Shown here in pieces: positions 36,037 through 44,683 of a DNA stretch of 51,122 nucleotides. The translations under genes were made by a program, and so were the position numbers. Origin of the DNA: Nocardioides jejuensis. GTDB taxonomy: Bacteria > Actinomycetota > Actinomycetes > Propionibacteriales > Nocardioidaceae. Under the pieces are notes generated by a model. It saw nothing but the letters and a program-made list of their open reading frames with translations, searched no databases and was not told the origin of the DNA. Position 1 is the first letter of the stretch; every line of letters starts with the position of its first letter. Location: NCBI RefSeq assembly GCF_004337475.1, contig NZ_SJZJ01000022.1, positions 1-51,122 of the forward strand, in the 5' to 3' direction.

Positions 36037-36473
36037 CAGTTGACCTGGGCGGTGGAGCTGAAGCTGAGGTTGGTCGGGATCATCGCGCTCGGCAGCAGGT
36101 TCGGAAGCGGGTTGTGCGCGCGGTACGCGAACGAGACCGTCACCTTCATGCACGTGGCCGACCCACAGGTGATGGTCGTCGGCGTGCAGGTGAGGCCCCC
36201 GCTACCGCAGGTCAAGGAGAGGCTCGAGAGCGCGGAGTTGACCGCGGCCGTCGCATTCGTCGCAGCCTGCGTGCTGGGCGTGCTGACCGCAGCGGCTCGC
36301 GCGCCCTCGGCCGCTGCCTGGGTCAGTGCCTGACGCACGCTGAACATGTAGCCGTAGCTGATGATCGCGAAGACGATCATGAGCAGGATCGGCACCACCA
36401 GCGCGAACTCCAGCGCAGCCGCACCGCTCTCATCCCTCTGCGCACGTACGCGCGCGAAAGCACGACGAGACAT
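36036..36473 (-). CDS. TadE-like pseudopilin family protein
   Basis: A 145-residue protein. The N-terminal segment ESGAAALEFALVVPILLMIV resembles a class III (type IV prepilin-like) leader followed by one membrane helix, and the SVRQALTQAAAEGARAAAV helix is characteristic of TadE. The C-terminal half contains five Cys (TCGSGG, LTCTPTTITCGSATC). The start is the ATG at 36473 with GGGAGGGG upstream; a TTG 12 nt earlier is less likely. A TATCCT box lies about 60 nt upstream. It is coupled to tadG. Confidence 0.82.
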   Translation of the reverse strand: MSRRAFARVRAQRDESGAAALEFALVVPILLMIVFAIISYGYMFSVRQALTQAAAEGARAAAVSTPSTQAATNATAAVNSALSSLSLTCGSGGLTCTPTTITCGSATCMKVTVSFAYRAHNPLPNLLPSAMIPTNLSFSSTAQVN

Positions 36474-36530
36474 GACCCCTCCCAAGGCGTGTCCACAATC
36501 GGTGCGGTTTCCCTCCCGGCACCTCGGATC

Positions 36531-36536
36531 AGGATA
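36531..36536 (-). promoter_or_regulatory. Candidate -10 box (TATCCT) for tadE-tadG
   Basis: TATCCT on the minus strand predicts a leader of about 50 nt carrying the Shine-Dalgarno. Confidence 0.4.
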
Positions 36537-36619
36537 GTGGCGCTCGCCACACCTGTCGTGCCGCAGGGACGAAATGAGCCGTTCGGGCTAGTCCGATCGG
36601 TCAGCCCTCAGGGACGACG

Positions 36620-36925
36620 TCAGACCTTGGGGTCGTCGTCGGGCTTGGCGAGCTCCTCGACGTTGACGTCCTTGAACGTCAGCACCTTGACGTTCTTCGC
36701 GAAGCGCGCCGGGCGGTACATGTCCCACACCCAGGCATCGCTCATCGAGACCTCGAAGAAGACGTCACCCTGCTCGGTGCGTGCCTTCACGTCGACCTGG
36801 TTGCAGAGGTAGAAGCGGCGGTCGGTCTCGACGACGTACTTGAAGATCCGGGAGACGTCGCGGTACTCGCGATAGAGGTGGAGCTCCATCTCGGTCTCGT
36901 ACTTCTCGAGATCCTCGGCACTCAT
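36620..36925 (-). CDS. DUF2469 family protein
   Basis: A 101-residue protein conserved in actinobacteria between rnhB and downstream genes (Rv2901c position). It begins [20 protein letters not shown] and has many aromatic and charged residues ([10 protein letters not shown]); function is unknown. No signal peptide or membrane segment. The ATG overlaps the rnhB stop by 4 nt. Confidence 0.92.
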   Translation of the reverse strand: MSAEDLEKYETEMELHLYREYRDVSRIFKYVVETDRRFYLCNQVDVKARTEQGDVFFEVSMSDAWVWDMYRPARFAKNVKVLTFKDVNVEELAKPDDDPKV

Positions 36926-37698
36926 CGCGACTCCTCCTGTGACGGCCCGGCAAGTGGGTCCGCGCCATTCTGCACGCCCACCGGTAGGCCGGACGCCGCG
37001 GCCCGCCGGAACGCCGCCGGGTCGAGCGCCTCACACCCCGGGAGCCGCCAGCTGAGCCGGTGCTGGGGCGTCGGGCCGTGCTCGACGAGGGCGGCCAGGT
37101 GCTCGGGGGCGCTGTATCCCTTGTTGTCCGCCCAGCCGTACGCCGGGTACTCGTCGGCGAGCTCCAGCAGCAGCGCGTCGCGCGCGGTCTTCGCCAGCAC
37201 GCTCGCAGCGGCCACGGCCGCGCACTTCATGTCTGCCTTGATCATCGTGACCACGCGGGGCACCTCGACCACGACCGGCGTCGGGGCTCCGAACAGGGCG
37301 TCCTGCTCCGGCTCGCTGAGGTAGTCGTGGTTGCCGTCGAGCAGAACCACCCCCACCTCCCCCGACAGCTGGGCGAGCGCCCGCTGACCGGCGAGACGCA
37401 GCGCCGCCGTGATGCCGAACTCGTCGATCTCGACCGGGCTGGCGTGCCCCACGCCGTACGAGATGGCCCAGCGCTGGATGCGCGGCACGAGCCGCTCACG
37501 GGCAGCGGCCGTGAGCAGCTTGCTGTCGCGGACGCCGGTCGGCGCCGACTTCGTCGTGGCGTCGATCAGCACCATGCCGATCGTGACCGGCCCGCAGAGG
37601 GCGCCGCGACCGACCTCGTCGGCGGCCGCGAGGGTCGCGACCCCCTCACGGAGCAGGCGGCGCTCCACACGGAGCGACGGGGCAGCGGTGGTGCTCAC
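36922..37698 (-). CDS. rnhB: Ribonuclease HII
   Basis: RNase HII (258 aa) removes ribonucleotides and RNA-DNA hybrids. The first catalytic motif, [12 protein letters not shown], starts at residue 27; LLDGNH near 118 and [11 protein letters not shown] near 160 supply the other acidic residues. NKGYSAPEH near 183 matches the conserved substrate-binding stretch. The GTG start overlaps the lepB stop (GTGA). It is second in lepB-rnhB-DUF2469. The C-terminal 30 residues are an extension of no recognised function. Confidence 0.95.
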   Translation of the reverse strand: MSTTAAPSLRVERRLLREGVATLAAADEVGRGALCGPVTIGMVLIDATTKSAPTGVRDSKLLTAAARERLVPRIQRWAISYGVGHASPVEIDEFGITAALRLAGQRALAQLSGEVGVVLLDGNHDYLSEPEQDALFGAPTPVVVEVPRVVTMIKADMKCAAVAAASVLAKTARDALLLELADEYPAYGWADNKGYSAPEHLAALVEHGPTPQHRLSWRLPGCEALDPAAFRRAAASGLPVGVQNGADPLAGPSQEESR

Positions 37699-38516
37699 TT
37701 CGGATCCGGAACGTCCTTGAAGTCGTCGGGCCGCGAGATCATCTCGAAGCGGCTCAGCGGCCAGACCAGCGTGAAGACCTTGCCCACGACGTCGTCGACC
37801 GGCACGAACCCCTGGGTCGGCGCGCAGGTGGTGCTGCCCGGCACACAGATGTGGGCACTCGAGTCCGCGGAGTCCATGCGGTTGTCGCCCATCACGAAGA
37901 GGTAGCCCTTCGGCACGGTCACCTTGAGATCGTGTGCACCACACTTCTGGTTCGGGCGGACGATCTGCTGGCTCAGCGGCGCCGCGCACGGGGTGTCCTT
38001 GGCGAGGTACGCCTTCTCGTCGACCGCCACGCCGTTGACCTTCAGGCGGCCCTGCTTGTCGCAGCACGTGATGACGTCGCCGCCGACGCCGACGACGCGC
38101 TTCACGAGGTGCCCGCCCGTCGGGTACAGCCCGACCTTGGCCAGCCCCTTGGCGACCGGGCTGGTCGGGCCGGCGCTCTCGGCGCCCACGAGCCAGCCGT
38201 CGGGGTCGGAGAAGACGATGACGTCACCGCGCTGCGGGGTGCCACCGCCCCAGTAGGAGACCTTCTGGACGAGGATCCGGTCGTTGACGTGCAGGCCCGG
38301 AAGCATCGACTCCGACGGGATGTAGAAGGCCTGGATGAAGAAGGCCTTCAGCAGCACGGCCAGGCCGAGCGCGATGCAGAGCAGCAGGATCGACTCCTGC
38401 CAGATCGGCAGCTGGCGCTTTCCCTTCGGGCCCAGGGAAATGGTCGAGGACCGCGCCCCCTCACCGTTGTCGGTGGTCCCGTCGAGCGGGTTGGGGTCGC
38501 GGTCCTCGGAAGTCAC
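37695..38516 (-). CDS. lepB: Signal peptidase I
   Basis: LepB (273 aa) cleaves Sec and Tat signal peptides at the outer face of the membrane. A polar N-terminal stretch of about 40 residues precedes one membrane helix (42-61). Catalytic Ser70 is in YIPSESM and Lys139 in [20 protein letters not shown] is the conserved box E. Several extra Cys ([33 protein letters not shown]) lie in the periplasmic-side insert and could form disulfides. The start is the GTG at 38516, 7 nt after a TAGGCT box. The open frame further upstream overlaps rplS and is rejected. Confidence 0.95.
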   Translation of the reverse strand: MTSEDRDPNPLDGTTDNGEGARSSTISLGPKGKRQLPIWQESILLLCIALGLAVLLKAFFIQAFYIPSESMLPGLHVNDRILVQKVSYWGGGTPQRGDVIVFSDPDGWLVGAESAGPTSPVAKGLAKVGLYPTGGHLVKRVVGVGGDVITCCDKQGRLKVNGVAVDEKAYLAKDTPCAAPLSQQIVRPNQKCGAHDLKVTVPKGYLFVMGDNRMDSADSSAHICVPGSTTCAPTQGFVPVDDVVGKVFTLVWPLSRFEMISRPDDFKDVPDPK

Positions 38517-38523
38517 GCGGCAG

Positions 38524-38529
38524 AGCCTA
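38524..38529 (-). promoter_or_regulatory. -10 box (TAGGCT), leaderless promoter of lepB-rnhB-DUF2469
   Basis: TAGGCT is followed by 7 nt and the GTG at 38516. It sits in the 37-nt gap after rplS. Confidence 0.5.
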
Positions 38530-38553
38530 ACTGGCCCTGCGAGTCGAGATGAC

Positions 38554-38904
38554 TCAGAACTCGCGGCGCTCCTTGATCTTGGCCTTCTTGCCCGTGAGGT
38601 TGCGCAGGTAGTAGAGCTTCGCGCGACGGACGTCACCGCGGGTCACGACCTCGATCTTCTCGAAGATCGGGGAGTGCAGCGGGAAGGTGCGCTCGACGCC
38701 GACGCCGAACGAGACCTTGCGGACGGTGAAGGTGCGGCCGATGCCCGAACCGTGGATGCGGATGACCGCGCCCTGGAAGACCTGGACACGCGAGCGCGAG
38801 CCCTCGATGACCTTGACGTGGACCTTGATCGTGTCACCGGCGCGGAAGGCCGGGACGTCGTCGCGCTTGATGCCAGCGGCGAGCTGGTCGATCACGTTGC
38901 TCAT
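38554..38904 (-). CDS. rplS: 50S ribosomal protein L19
   Basis: L19 (116 aa) sits at the 30S-50S interface. The [37 protein letters not shown] and [17 protein letters not shown] stretches are diagnostic. The start is the ATG at 38904 with AGGAG 5 nt upstream; the GTG two codons earlier is too close to it. A long leader (about 160 nt) to a TAAAGT box precedes the gene. Divergent from the Fic gene. Confidence 0.97.
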   Translation of the reverse strand: MSNVIDQLAAGIKRDDVPAFRAGDTIKVHVKVIEGSRSRVQVFQGAVIRIHGSGIGRTFTVRKVSFGVGVERTFPLHSPIFEKIEVVTRGDVRRAKLYYLRNLTGKKAKIKERREF

Positions 38905-39072
38905 GTTCACTCCTGACGGACGCCACAGGTCGACCGCAGATTTCGGTTTGATCGTTCGGGGTGGTCACGCTGCGTGGCCGGCGGCTCCCTGCGCCCCCTG
39001 TGGCAGGAGCGGGAAGCGGAACCTCCGTGTGTGTCCCGGAGCATTCCTTCGGCCAGCGTGGACCAAGGGAGA
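38905..39072 (-). other. Predicted long leader of rplS
   Basis: About 160 nt lie between the TAAAGT box and the rplS start. GCCACAGG and CCTGTGGC are complementary but far apart (near 38998 and 38928), so they could close a large structured domain. No open reading frame in it looks real. It may be an L19 autoregulatory leader. Confidence 0.4.
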
Positions 39073-39078
39073 ACTTTA
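39073..39078 (-). promoter_or_regulatory. Candidate -10 box (TAAAGT) for rplS
   Basis: A good match to TAnnnT on the minus strand, predicting transcription from near 39066. Confidence 0.45.
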
Positions 39079-39132
39079 CGTCAGGAGCGCGTACGCCGGA
39101 AAATCGGGCGTCGCTGCTGGAAGGATCCGCCC

Positions 39133-40359
39133 ATGAGCTCCCCCGACGTGACGGACTGGCCCCCGCACACGCACGAGGTCCGCCCCTGGCGTCAGGCCGC
39201 TCCGCGCGGGCCGCGGAAGGACCGGCTGGTCCGCGACATCACCGTCGCCCTGCCACCGAAGATCGCCCGGCTGACGTTCGAGCCCGAGCCCGCGCTGCTC
39301 CGCATGCTCGAGGCGGTCGCCGGCGGTCTCACCCACCTCGACATGGTGCACGGACGCACCCTGGCCGCGCTCAACGGCCTCCTGCTCCGCACCGAGTCCG
39401 TCGACTCCTCCAAGATCGAGAACGTCGACGCCTCGCTCGCCGACTACGGCAAGGCGCTGCTGGGCGAGGGCGCGAACTCCTCGGCGATGTCGATGGCGTC
39501 GGCCACCTCGGCGCTCGCCCGGATGATCCGCGAGGCGGGCCAGCTCCCCCGCACGGTGTCGAAGGAGGCGATGCTCCAGGCGCACCACGACCTGTTCTCC
39601 CGCGTGCCCGGTGACAACGTCCGCCCGGGACACGTCCGTCACCGGCAGAACTGGGTGGGCGGCAGCGACTACTCCCCGCTCGGCGCCCTGCACGTCCCTC
39701 CCCCGCCGGAGACCGTGCACGAGTACCTCGACGACCTCTTCGTCTTCGCCAACCGCGATGACATGCCCGCGCTCGCGCAGGCCGCGATCGTGCACGCGCA
39801 GTTCGAGTCGATCCACCCGTTCACGGACGGCAACGGCCGCATCGGGCGCGCGCTGATCCACGCCGTGCTCCGCAAGCGCCGGGTGACCCGCCACCTGACC
39901 GTGCCGATCGCCTCCGGGCTGGTCTCGCACCGCGACCAGTACTTCCAGGCGCTCAACGACTACCGCGCCGGCAACGCGTCGACCATCGTCACCATGCTGG
40001 CGTCGGCCGCCTCCATCGCGACCCGAGAGTCGCGGCAGACCGCCACGGACATCGTCGAGATCCGCGAGCGCTGGCAGGCAGCCCTCGGCCGCCCGTACGC
40101 CGGCACCCCGGCGTACCGGCTGCTGGACCTGGTCATCGAGGAGCCGATGATCAACCTCCCCCTGGTCGGCGATCGGCTGACGATCGACGAGCCGGCCGCG
40201 AAGGCGGTCGTCGCCGAAGCAGTCGAGGCCGACGTGCTCACCCGCGCGAAGGGCTCTCGCCGTACGCCGGTCTGGCTCGCGCGCGACGTGCTCCACGAGG
40301 TGCACGACCTGAGCGTGCGGATCAGCGAGAAGGCGCTCACCCTCCACGCCGAGGACTGA
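39133..40359 (+). CDS. Fic-family protein AMP-transferase, class II
   Basis: A 408-residue protein that probably transfers AMP from ATP to a protein target. The Fic active-site motif HPFTDGNGRIGR is intact at residues 228-239. The inhibitory helix motif [S/T]xxxE[G/N] is SSKIEN at 92-97, N-terminal to the Fic domain, so it is autoinhibited class II; Glu96 would block the ATP gamma-phosphate. An N-terminal Fic_N-like domain (1-130) and a C-terminal winged-helix-like region (about 320-400, ending in RTPVWLARDVLHEV) flank the core. No separate antitoxin gene is present. The start is the ATG at 39133 with GGAAGGA 8 nt upstream. The target is unknown. Confidence 0.9.
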   Translation: MSSPDVTDWPPHTHEVRPWRQAAPRGPRKDRLVRDITVALPPKIARLTFEPEPALLRMLEAVAGGLTHLDMVHGRTLAALNGLLLRTESVDSSKIENVDASLADYGKALLGEGANSSAMSMASATSALARMIREAGQLPRTVSKEAMLQAHHDLFSRVPGDNVRPGHVRHRQNWVGGSDYSPLGALHVPPPPETVHEYLDDLFVFANRDDMPALAQAAIVHAQFESIHPFTDGNGRIGRALIHAVLRKRRVTRHLTVPIASGLVSHRDQYFQALNDYRAGNASTIVTMLASAASIATRESRQTATDIVEIRERWQAALGRPYAGTPAYRLLDLVIEEPMINLPLVGDRLTIDEPAAKAVVAEAVEADVLTRAKGSRRTPVWLARDVLHEVHDLSVRISEKALTLHAED

Positions 40360-40379
40360 CCGCCCCCGCCTGGCTACGA

Positions 40380-40420
40380 CGAAGGCCCGCCCCGCATGCG
40401 TGATGCGGGACGGGCCTTCG
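40380..40420. terminator. Bidirectional terminator between fic and amt
   Basis: Two 18-nt arms (40380-40397, 40403-40420) pair with one mismatch around GCGTG. It lies between convergent genes (stops at 40359 and 40442). Confidence 0.75.
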
Positions 40421-40441
40421 CTGTTGTTCAGCGGTGTGTGA

Positions 40442-41716
40442 TCACACGCCGTAGTTGTAGCCCTCACCGTGGAGCGCGAGGTCGATACCGGCGATCTCGT
40501 CCTCCTCCTTGGCGCGGAAGCCGATCGTCTTCTCGATGAGGAGACCGATCACGGCAGCCGTGATGAAGGAGTACAGGAAGACCGCGATGGAGCAGACGAC
40601 CTGGGTGATGAGCTGGTCAGCGCCGCCACCGAAGAAGATGCCCGTGTCGATCTTGCTGACGCCGTCGGTGCCCGGGGCGTACTCGGCGAAGAAGCCGAGG
40701 AACCAGCAACCGATGAAGCCGCCGACCATGTGGACGCCGACGACGTCGAGCGTGTCGTCGAAGCCGAGCTTGTACTTCAGGTCGATCGCGATGGCGCAGA
40801 TGGCACCGGCGAGCAGGCCGAGGACGATCGCCCAGACCGGGTTGAGGTGCGCACACGCCGGGGTGATCGCGACGAGACCGGCGACGACACCGCCCGCAGC
40901 ACCGACGGCGGTCGGCTTGCCCTCACGGAGCTGCTCGACCAGGAGCCAGCCGATCATGGCGGCAGCCGGAGCGGCCAGCGTGTTCATCGCGATGAGGCCG
41001 GCGCCAGCGTCGGTGCCACCGTTGTAGCCGGCGTTGAAGCCGAACCAGCCGAACCAGAGGATGGCCGTACCGATGAGGACGAGCGGCACGTTGTGGGCAA
41101 CCGCCTCCTCCTTGGAGAAGCCGACCTTGCGCTTGCCGAGGACGAGCGCGAGAGCCAGAGCAGCAGCACCGGCGTTGATGTGGACCGCGGTACCACCGGC
41201 CCAGTCGAGCGCGCCGACGCCGTCCTTGCCCTCGAGCTTCTCGCCGAGCCACGTGGTGCCGAAGTTGTAGATCCAGCCGTCGGTGTCCCAGACCCAGCCC
41301 TTGACCACGAAGTAGTCAACGGTGCCCCAGAGGCCGGCGAAGATCATCCACGGCCAGAAGCGCGAGCGGTCCGCAATGGCGCCGGAGACCAGCGCGACGG
41401 TGATGATCGCGAAGGAGCCGTCGAACAGCATCGAGATGATGTTGTAGTCACCCTTGCCGTTGGCGTTGTCCAGCAGACCGAAGTCGCTGAACGGGTTGCC
41501 CACGAAGTGCTGGATACCGGAGGGCAGCTGCTGGCCCATGTTGTAGCCGTAGAGGACCCAGAGGACCGTGATCAGGCCCAGAGCACCGAAGCTGAGCATC
41601 ATCATGGAGACGACGGACTTGGCCTTGACCAGACCGCCGTAGAAGAACGCAACACCCGGGGTCATGAAGATGACCAGGGCGGTGGCCACGAGCAGCCATA
41701 CGTTGTCTGCGGACAT
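40442..41716 (-). CDS. amt: Ammonium transporter (stand-alone copy)
   Basis: A 424-residue Amt/MEP/Rh channel with about 11 membrane helices. Conserved stretches: NVWLLVATALVIFMTPGVAFFYGG at the N-terminus (split around residue 20), LDWAGGTAVHINAGAAAL near 175-192 with the pore His, AILWFGWFGFNAGYNGG and DVVGVHMVGGFIGC with the second pore His. No separate signal peptide is evident. It has no adjacent PII gene, unlike the copy at 50.5 kb. The start is the ATG at 41716. The 226-nt upstream region has a GlnR-box-like site. Confidence 0.95.
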   Translation of the reverse strand: MSADNVWLLVATALVIFMTPGVAFFYGGLVKAKSVVSMMMLSFGALGLITVLWVLYGYNMGQQLPSGIQHFVGNPFSDFGLLDNANGKGDYNIISMLFDGSFAIITVALVSGAIADRSRFWPWMIFAGLWGTVDYFVVKGWVWDTDGWIYNFGTTWLGEKLEGKDGVGALDWAGGTAVHINAGAAALALALVLGKRKVGFSKEEAVAHNVPLVLIGTAILWFGWFGFNAGYNGGTDAGAGLIAMNTLAAPAAAMIGWLLVEQLREGKPTAVGAAGGVVAGLVAITPACAHLNPVWAIVLGLLAGAICAIAIDLKYKLGFDDTLDVVGVHMVGGFIGCWFLGFFAEYAPGTDGVSKIDTGIFFGGGADQLITQVVCSIAVFLYSFITAAVIGLLIEKTIGFRAKEEDEIAGIDLALHGEGYNYGV

Positions 41717-41837
41717 TCACCAACCTCTTCCTGTATCGGCAATGCTGCCGAGAGACACAATGCCGGGTCGGCGACGCTGCTGACCATGGCGTTGGCAGGA
41801 TCTTGCAGGTGCCGGATTTCGCCGGATCTCACCTTGT

Positions 41838-41853
41838 GTTTCGCGCCTGTAAC
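41838..41853 (-). promoter_or_regulatory. GlnR-box-like site upstream of amt
   Basis: On the minus strand this reads GTTAC-n6-GAAAC, an exact match to the a-b half of the actinobacterial GlnR box (GTnAC-n6-GAAAC). A weaker second half (TGAGA-n6-GAAAT) follows after 6 nt. It lies about 120 nt upstream of the amt start. Nitrogen control is inferred from the motif. Confidence 0.5.
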
Positions 41854-41942
41854 AGATCTCACGGCGAAACGACATGATCCGGTTGCGCCTCACGCACAAC
41901 GAGGGCGGCGCCCAGCGGGGCTCAGCAGGGCTCAGCGAGGAA

Positions 41943-43103
41943 TCAGCGGCGCTTGCGTCGTACGGGCTTCGACATGACCACCCCGTACGCCGGACCGGCG
42001 AGGTCCGGCCGCAGCCGGAAGCCGCTGCGCTGGTAGAAGCGCTGGTTGGCGAAGCTGGCCGCCCCGGTGAAGAGCACGTACGACGTCGCGTCCTTCGGCG
42101 CCGCCGCCTGCGCGTGCTCGAGCAGCACGCGCCCGAGGCCGCTGCCCTGGAGGTCCGGCGCCACCATCAGACGACCGATTTCCCAGGCGTCACCGTCGAG
42201 TCGCGCGCGGACCGCGCCCACGAGCCGGCCCGCACGCCGGACGACCCAGGTCTCCCACTCCGCCATCCACGCCAGCACCTCGGCGACGTCCTCGTGGAGC
42301 GCGGGGTGGGCGAAGAAGTCGTTGTGCGTCGCCTCCTGCACCCAGCAGGCCCGCTGGAGCGTCAGCAGCTCGCCGGCGTCCGCGGGGGTTCCGCGGACGA
42401 TCTCCCACTCCCCCACGACCGACGCGGCGAGGAGGTCGGGGCGGCGCTCGGCCGTCCGGCGTACGCGCTGGTCGTGGCGCCACGCCGCGATCTTGCCGTG
42501 GTCGCCGGACAGGAGGACGTCGGGCACCTCGTGGCCGCGCCACTCCTTCGGCTTCGTGTAGACGGGGTACTCGAGCAGGCCGTCCTCGTGGGACTCCTCG
42601 ACCAGGCTGTCCGGGTTGCCCATGAACCCCGGGATCAGGCGTACGACGGCCTCGGTGATCGCCAGTGCGGCGACCTCGCCACCGTTGAGCACGTAGTCGC
42701 CGAGACTGATCTCGCGCACCTCGGCACGCTCGCGCGCGTGGTCGATGACGCGCTGGTCGATGCCCTCATAGCGCCCGCACGCGAAGACCAGCCGCTCGCG
42801 GGTGCTCAGCTCGTGCGCCAGCGCCTGGGTGAACGGCTCACCGCTCGGGGTGGTGAAGATGACCGTCGTGCCGGCGTCCACACCGAGCTCGTCGAAGGCC
42901 TCACCGAACGGCTCCGGCTTCATCACCATGCCGGCGCCACCGCCGTACGGCGTGTCATCGGTGGTGTTGTGGCGATCGTGGGTCCACCGACGCAGGTCGT
43001 GCACGTGCAGCTCGAGGAGACCCTTGGCACGAGCCTTGCCGGGCAGGCTCAGCTCGAGCGGTGCCAGATAGTCGGGAAAGATCGAGAGGACGTCGATCCT
43101 CAT
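41943..43103 (-). CDS. trmD: TrmD tRNA m1G37 methyltransferase fused to a GNAT acetyltransferase
   Basis: A 386-residue protein. Residues 1-228 are a complete TrmD SPOUT enzyme: [40 protein letters not shown] and [16 protein letters not shown] (trefoil knot), then [20 protein letters not shown]. TrmD makes m1G at position 37 of tRNAs with a G36G37 pair. Residues about 231-386 form a GNAT domain with acetyl-CoA loop [16 protein letters not shown] and [17 protein letters not shown]. There is no stop between them. An in-frame GTG near residue 230 has no Shine-Dalgarno. The ATG overlaps the rimM stop by 4 nt. Confidence 0.93.
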   Translation of the reverse strand: MRIDVLSIFPDYLAPLELSLPGKARAKGLLELHVHDLRRWTHDRHNTTDDTPYGGGAGMVMKPEPFGEAFDELGVDAGTTVIFTTPSGEPFTQALAHELSTRERLVFACGRYEGIDQRVIDHARERAEVREISLGDYVLNGGEVAALAITEAVVRLIPGFMGNPDSLVEESHEDGLLEYPVYTKPKEWRGHEVPDVLLSGDHGKIAAWRHDQRVRRTAERRPDLLAASVVGEWEIVRGTPADAGELLTLQRACWVQEATHNDFFAHPALHEDVAEVLAWMAEWETWVVRRAGRLVGAVRARLDGDAWEIGRLMVAPDLQGSGLGRVLLEHAQAAAPKDATSYVLFTGAASFANQRFYQRSGFRLRPDLAGPAYGVVMSKPVRRKRR

Positions 43104-43696
43104 CGCTGCGGCTTCGGCGTCTGACGCTGGGTCTGCTCCGGATCGGGCTCGTCGGTCTCCTCGAACGGCGTCACCAGACCGGGGCGGTCGGCGATGACCA
43201 CGCGACCGGCGGCGACGTCCACCTCCGGCACCAGCTGCGTCACGAACGGCACCAGCGCGTCGCGGCGGTCCGGCGTACGGATCTGGAGGAGGTCCTGCGC
43301 ACCGTGGAGCAGCTTGGTGACGGTGCCGATCTCGACACCCTCGAGGTTGTACGCCGTCAGGCCGATCAGCTGGTGGTCGTAGAACTCGTCCGGGTCCTCC
43401 GGCGACGCCGCGGCGTCGATGTGCGCGTGGAGCAGCGCGCCACGAGCGGTCTCGGCCGCGTTGCGGTCCGCGATCTCGGCGAACTTCGCCAGCAGCACGC
43501 CCTGGTGCCAGCGCACCTTCTCGACAGTCAGGACGCGGGTGGCGTACGCCGACCCCTTGGGCGGCGTCACGTCGAGGCGCGCACCCAGCTCGAAGCGCCG
43601 CTCCGGCTCGTCGGTGCGGACGTCGACCGTCACCTCGCCACGGATGCCGTGGGGCTTGCCGATACGACCGACCAGGACCTCGATGCTGCTGCTCAC
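43100..43696 (-). CDS. rimM: Ribosome maturation factor RimM
   Basis: RimM (198 aa) assists 30S head assembly by binding S19. The N-terminal barrel carries [16 protein letters not shown]; the PRC-barrel half carries [10 protein letters not shown] and [15 protein letters not shown] charged Glu/Gln/Pro-rich C-terminal tail of about 20 residues is extra. The start is the GTG at 43696, 8 nt after a TACCCT box. It is first in rimM-trmD and is separated from KH-rpsP by a hairpin. Confidence 0.94.
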   Translation of the reverse strand: MSSSIEVLVGRIGKPHGIRGEVTVDVRTDEPERRFELGARLDVTPPKGSAYATRVLTVEKVRWHQGVLLAKFAEIADRNAAETARGALLHAHIDAAASPEDPDEFYDHQLIGLTAYNLEGVEIGTVTKLLHGAQDLLQIRTPDRRDALVPFVTQLVPEVDVAAGRVVIADRPGLVTPFEETDEPDPEQTQRQTPKPQR

Positions 43697-43704
43697 GGTC
43701 AGCA

Positions 43705-43710
43705 AGGGTA
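43705..43710 (-). promoter_or_regulatory. -10 box (TACCCT) for rimM-trmD, probably leaderless
   Basis: TACCCT is followed by 8 nt and the GTG at 43696, one base longer than at the other leaderless genes. Confidence 0.4.
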
Positions 43711-43725
43711 GTCGGGGAAATGCGC

Positions 43726-43759
43726 GACGGGCGCCACCCCACAAGGGGTGACGCCCGTC
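43726..43759 (-). terminator. Hairpin terminator after the rpsP-KH pair
   Basis: GACGGGCG-n-CACCCC and GGGGTG-n-CGCCCGTC pair around ACAA with one mismatch. It lies 11 nt past the KH gene stop and before the rimM promoter. Confidence 0.75.
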
Positions 43760-43770
43760 GGCGGTGTTGC

Positions 43771-44019
43771 TCAGTTGCGGCGGTCGACGTCCACGAAGTC
43801 CACGCGCGCGCCACCGCGACCCGCAAGGGCCGAGATGACGGTGCGGAACGCCGAGGCGGTGCGACCGCTGCGGCCGATCACCTTGCCGAGGTCGTCGGGG
43901 TGGACCCGGACCTCGAGCACGGAGCCGCGACGGAGCTGCTTGTCGCGCACCGTCACGTCGTCCGGGTGGTCGACGATGCCGCGCACGAGGTGCTCGAGCG
44001 CATCGGCGAGCATGCTCAC
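43771..44019 (-). CDS. khpA: KH-domain RNA-binding protein (KhpA/YlqC)
   Basis: An 82-residue single KH-domain protein with the GxxG motif in [18 protein letters not shown] (residues 45-62). In other bacteria KhpA pairs with KhpB/Jag to bind RNA and influence cell division. The GTG start overlaps the rpsP stop (GTGA), and the rpsP-khpA order is the usual one. Confidence 0.94.
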   Translation of the reverse strand: MSMLADALEHLVRGIVDHPDDVTVRDKQLRRGSVLEVRVHPDDLGKVIGRSGRTASAFRTVISALAGRGGARVDFVDVDRRN

Positions 44020-44495
44020 GCCTCGGTGCCCTCGGCGGCCTCAGCGGCCTCCTCGGCGGGGGCCTCGACCTCGGCCGGAGCCTCGGCGGCCGGCTCCTCA
44101 GCCTTGACCTTCTTCTTCTCGGCCTTCTTGATGGCCTCGGAGACGGGCTCCGCGTGGGCCTCGGCGAGGGCCTTGTTGAAGAGCTCCAGCTTGTCAGCCT
44201 TCGGAGCGGCAACCTTCAGGGTGCCCTCGGTGCCCGGGAGACCCTTGAACTTCTGCCAGTCACCGGTGATCTTGAGGATCGCCTCGACGGCCTCGGTCGG
44301 CTGCGCGCCGACACCCAGCCAGTACTGCGCGCGCTCGGAGGTGACCGCGATGAACGACGGCTCCTCCTTGGGGCGGTACGTGCCGATCTCCTCGATGACG
44401 GCGCCATCGCGCTTCTTCTTGGCGTCGACGACGACGATGCGGTACTGCGGCACCCGGATCTTGCCCAGGCGCTTGAGGCGAATCTTGACGGCCAC
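44016..44495 (-). CDS. rpsP: 30S ribosomal protein S16 with acidic extension
   Basis: S16 (159 aa). The start is the GTG at 44495 with AAGGAGA upstream, giving [20 protein letters not shown] as the N-terminus. The core (about 1-85) includes [16 protein letters not shown] and [21 protein letters not shown]-terminal extension of about 60 residues is Ala/Glu/Lys/Pro rich ([18 protein letters not shown]), similar in composition to the S2 tail in this window. The leader to an upstream promoter is about 100-150 nt; the promoter is not clear. Confidence 0.96.
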   Translation of the reverse strand: MAVKIRLKRLGKIRVPQYRIVVVDAKKKRDGAVIEEIGTYRPKEEPSFIAVTSERAQYWLGVGAQPTEAVEAILKITGDWQKFKGLPGTEGTLKVAAPKADKLELFNKALAEAHAEPVSEAIKKAEKKKVKAEEPAAEAPAEVEAPAEEAAEAAEGTEA

Positions 44496-44683
44496 GGTTG
44501 TGGTGTCTCCTTCAAAGCTTGTAAGTGGGTGAGCCACACGCCGACAGGTGGGGACCGGGGCGGGTGAACTCCAGTGGGCCTGATCCGGACCGGGATAGAG
44601 GGTCGCGATCCGAGCAGGACTCAGCCGGTCATTCTGCCAGAGACCTGCAGCGCGTCAGAAATCGGCCGGGCATCACGGAATTA

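Noticed and set aside
37695..38636. Longer start for lepB at 38636
   Set aside because: It would overlap rplS by more than 80 nt; the GTG at 38516 has a promoter box at the leaderless spacing.
41943..42410. Separate GNAT gene downstream of trmD
   Set aside because: No stop codon ends TrmD and the internal GTG near residue 230 has no Shine-Dalgarno or promoter box.
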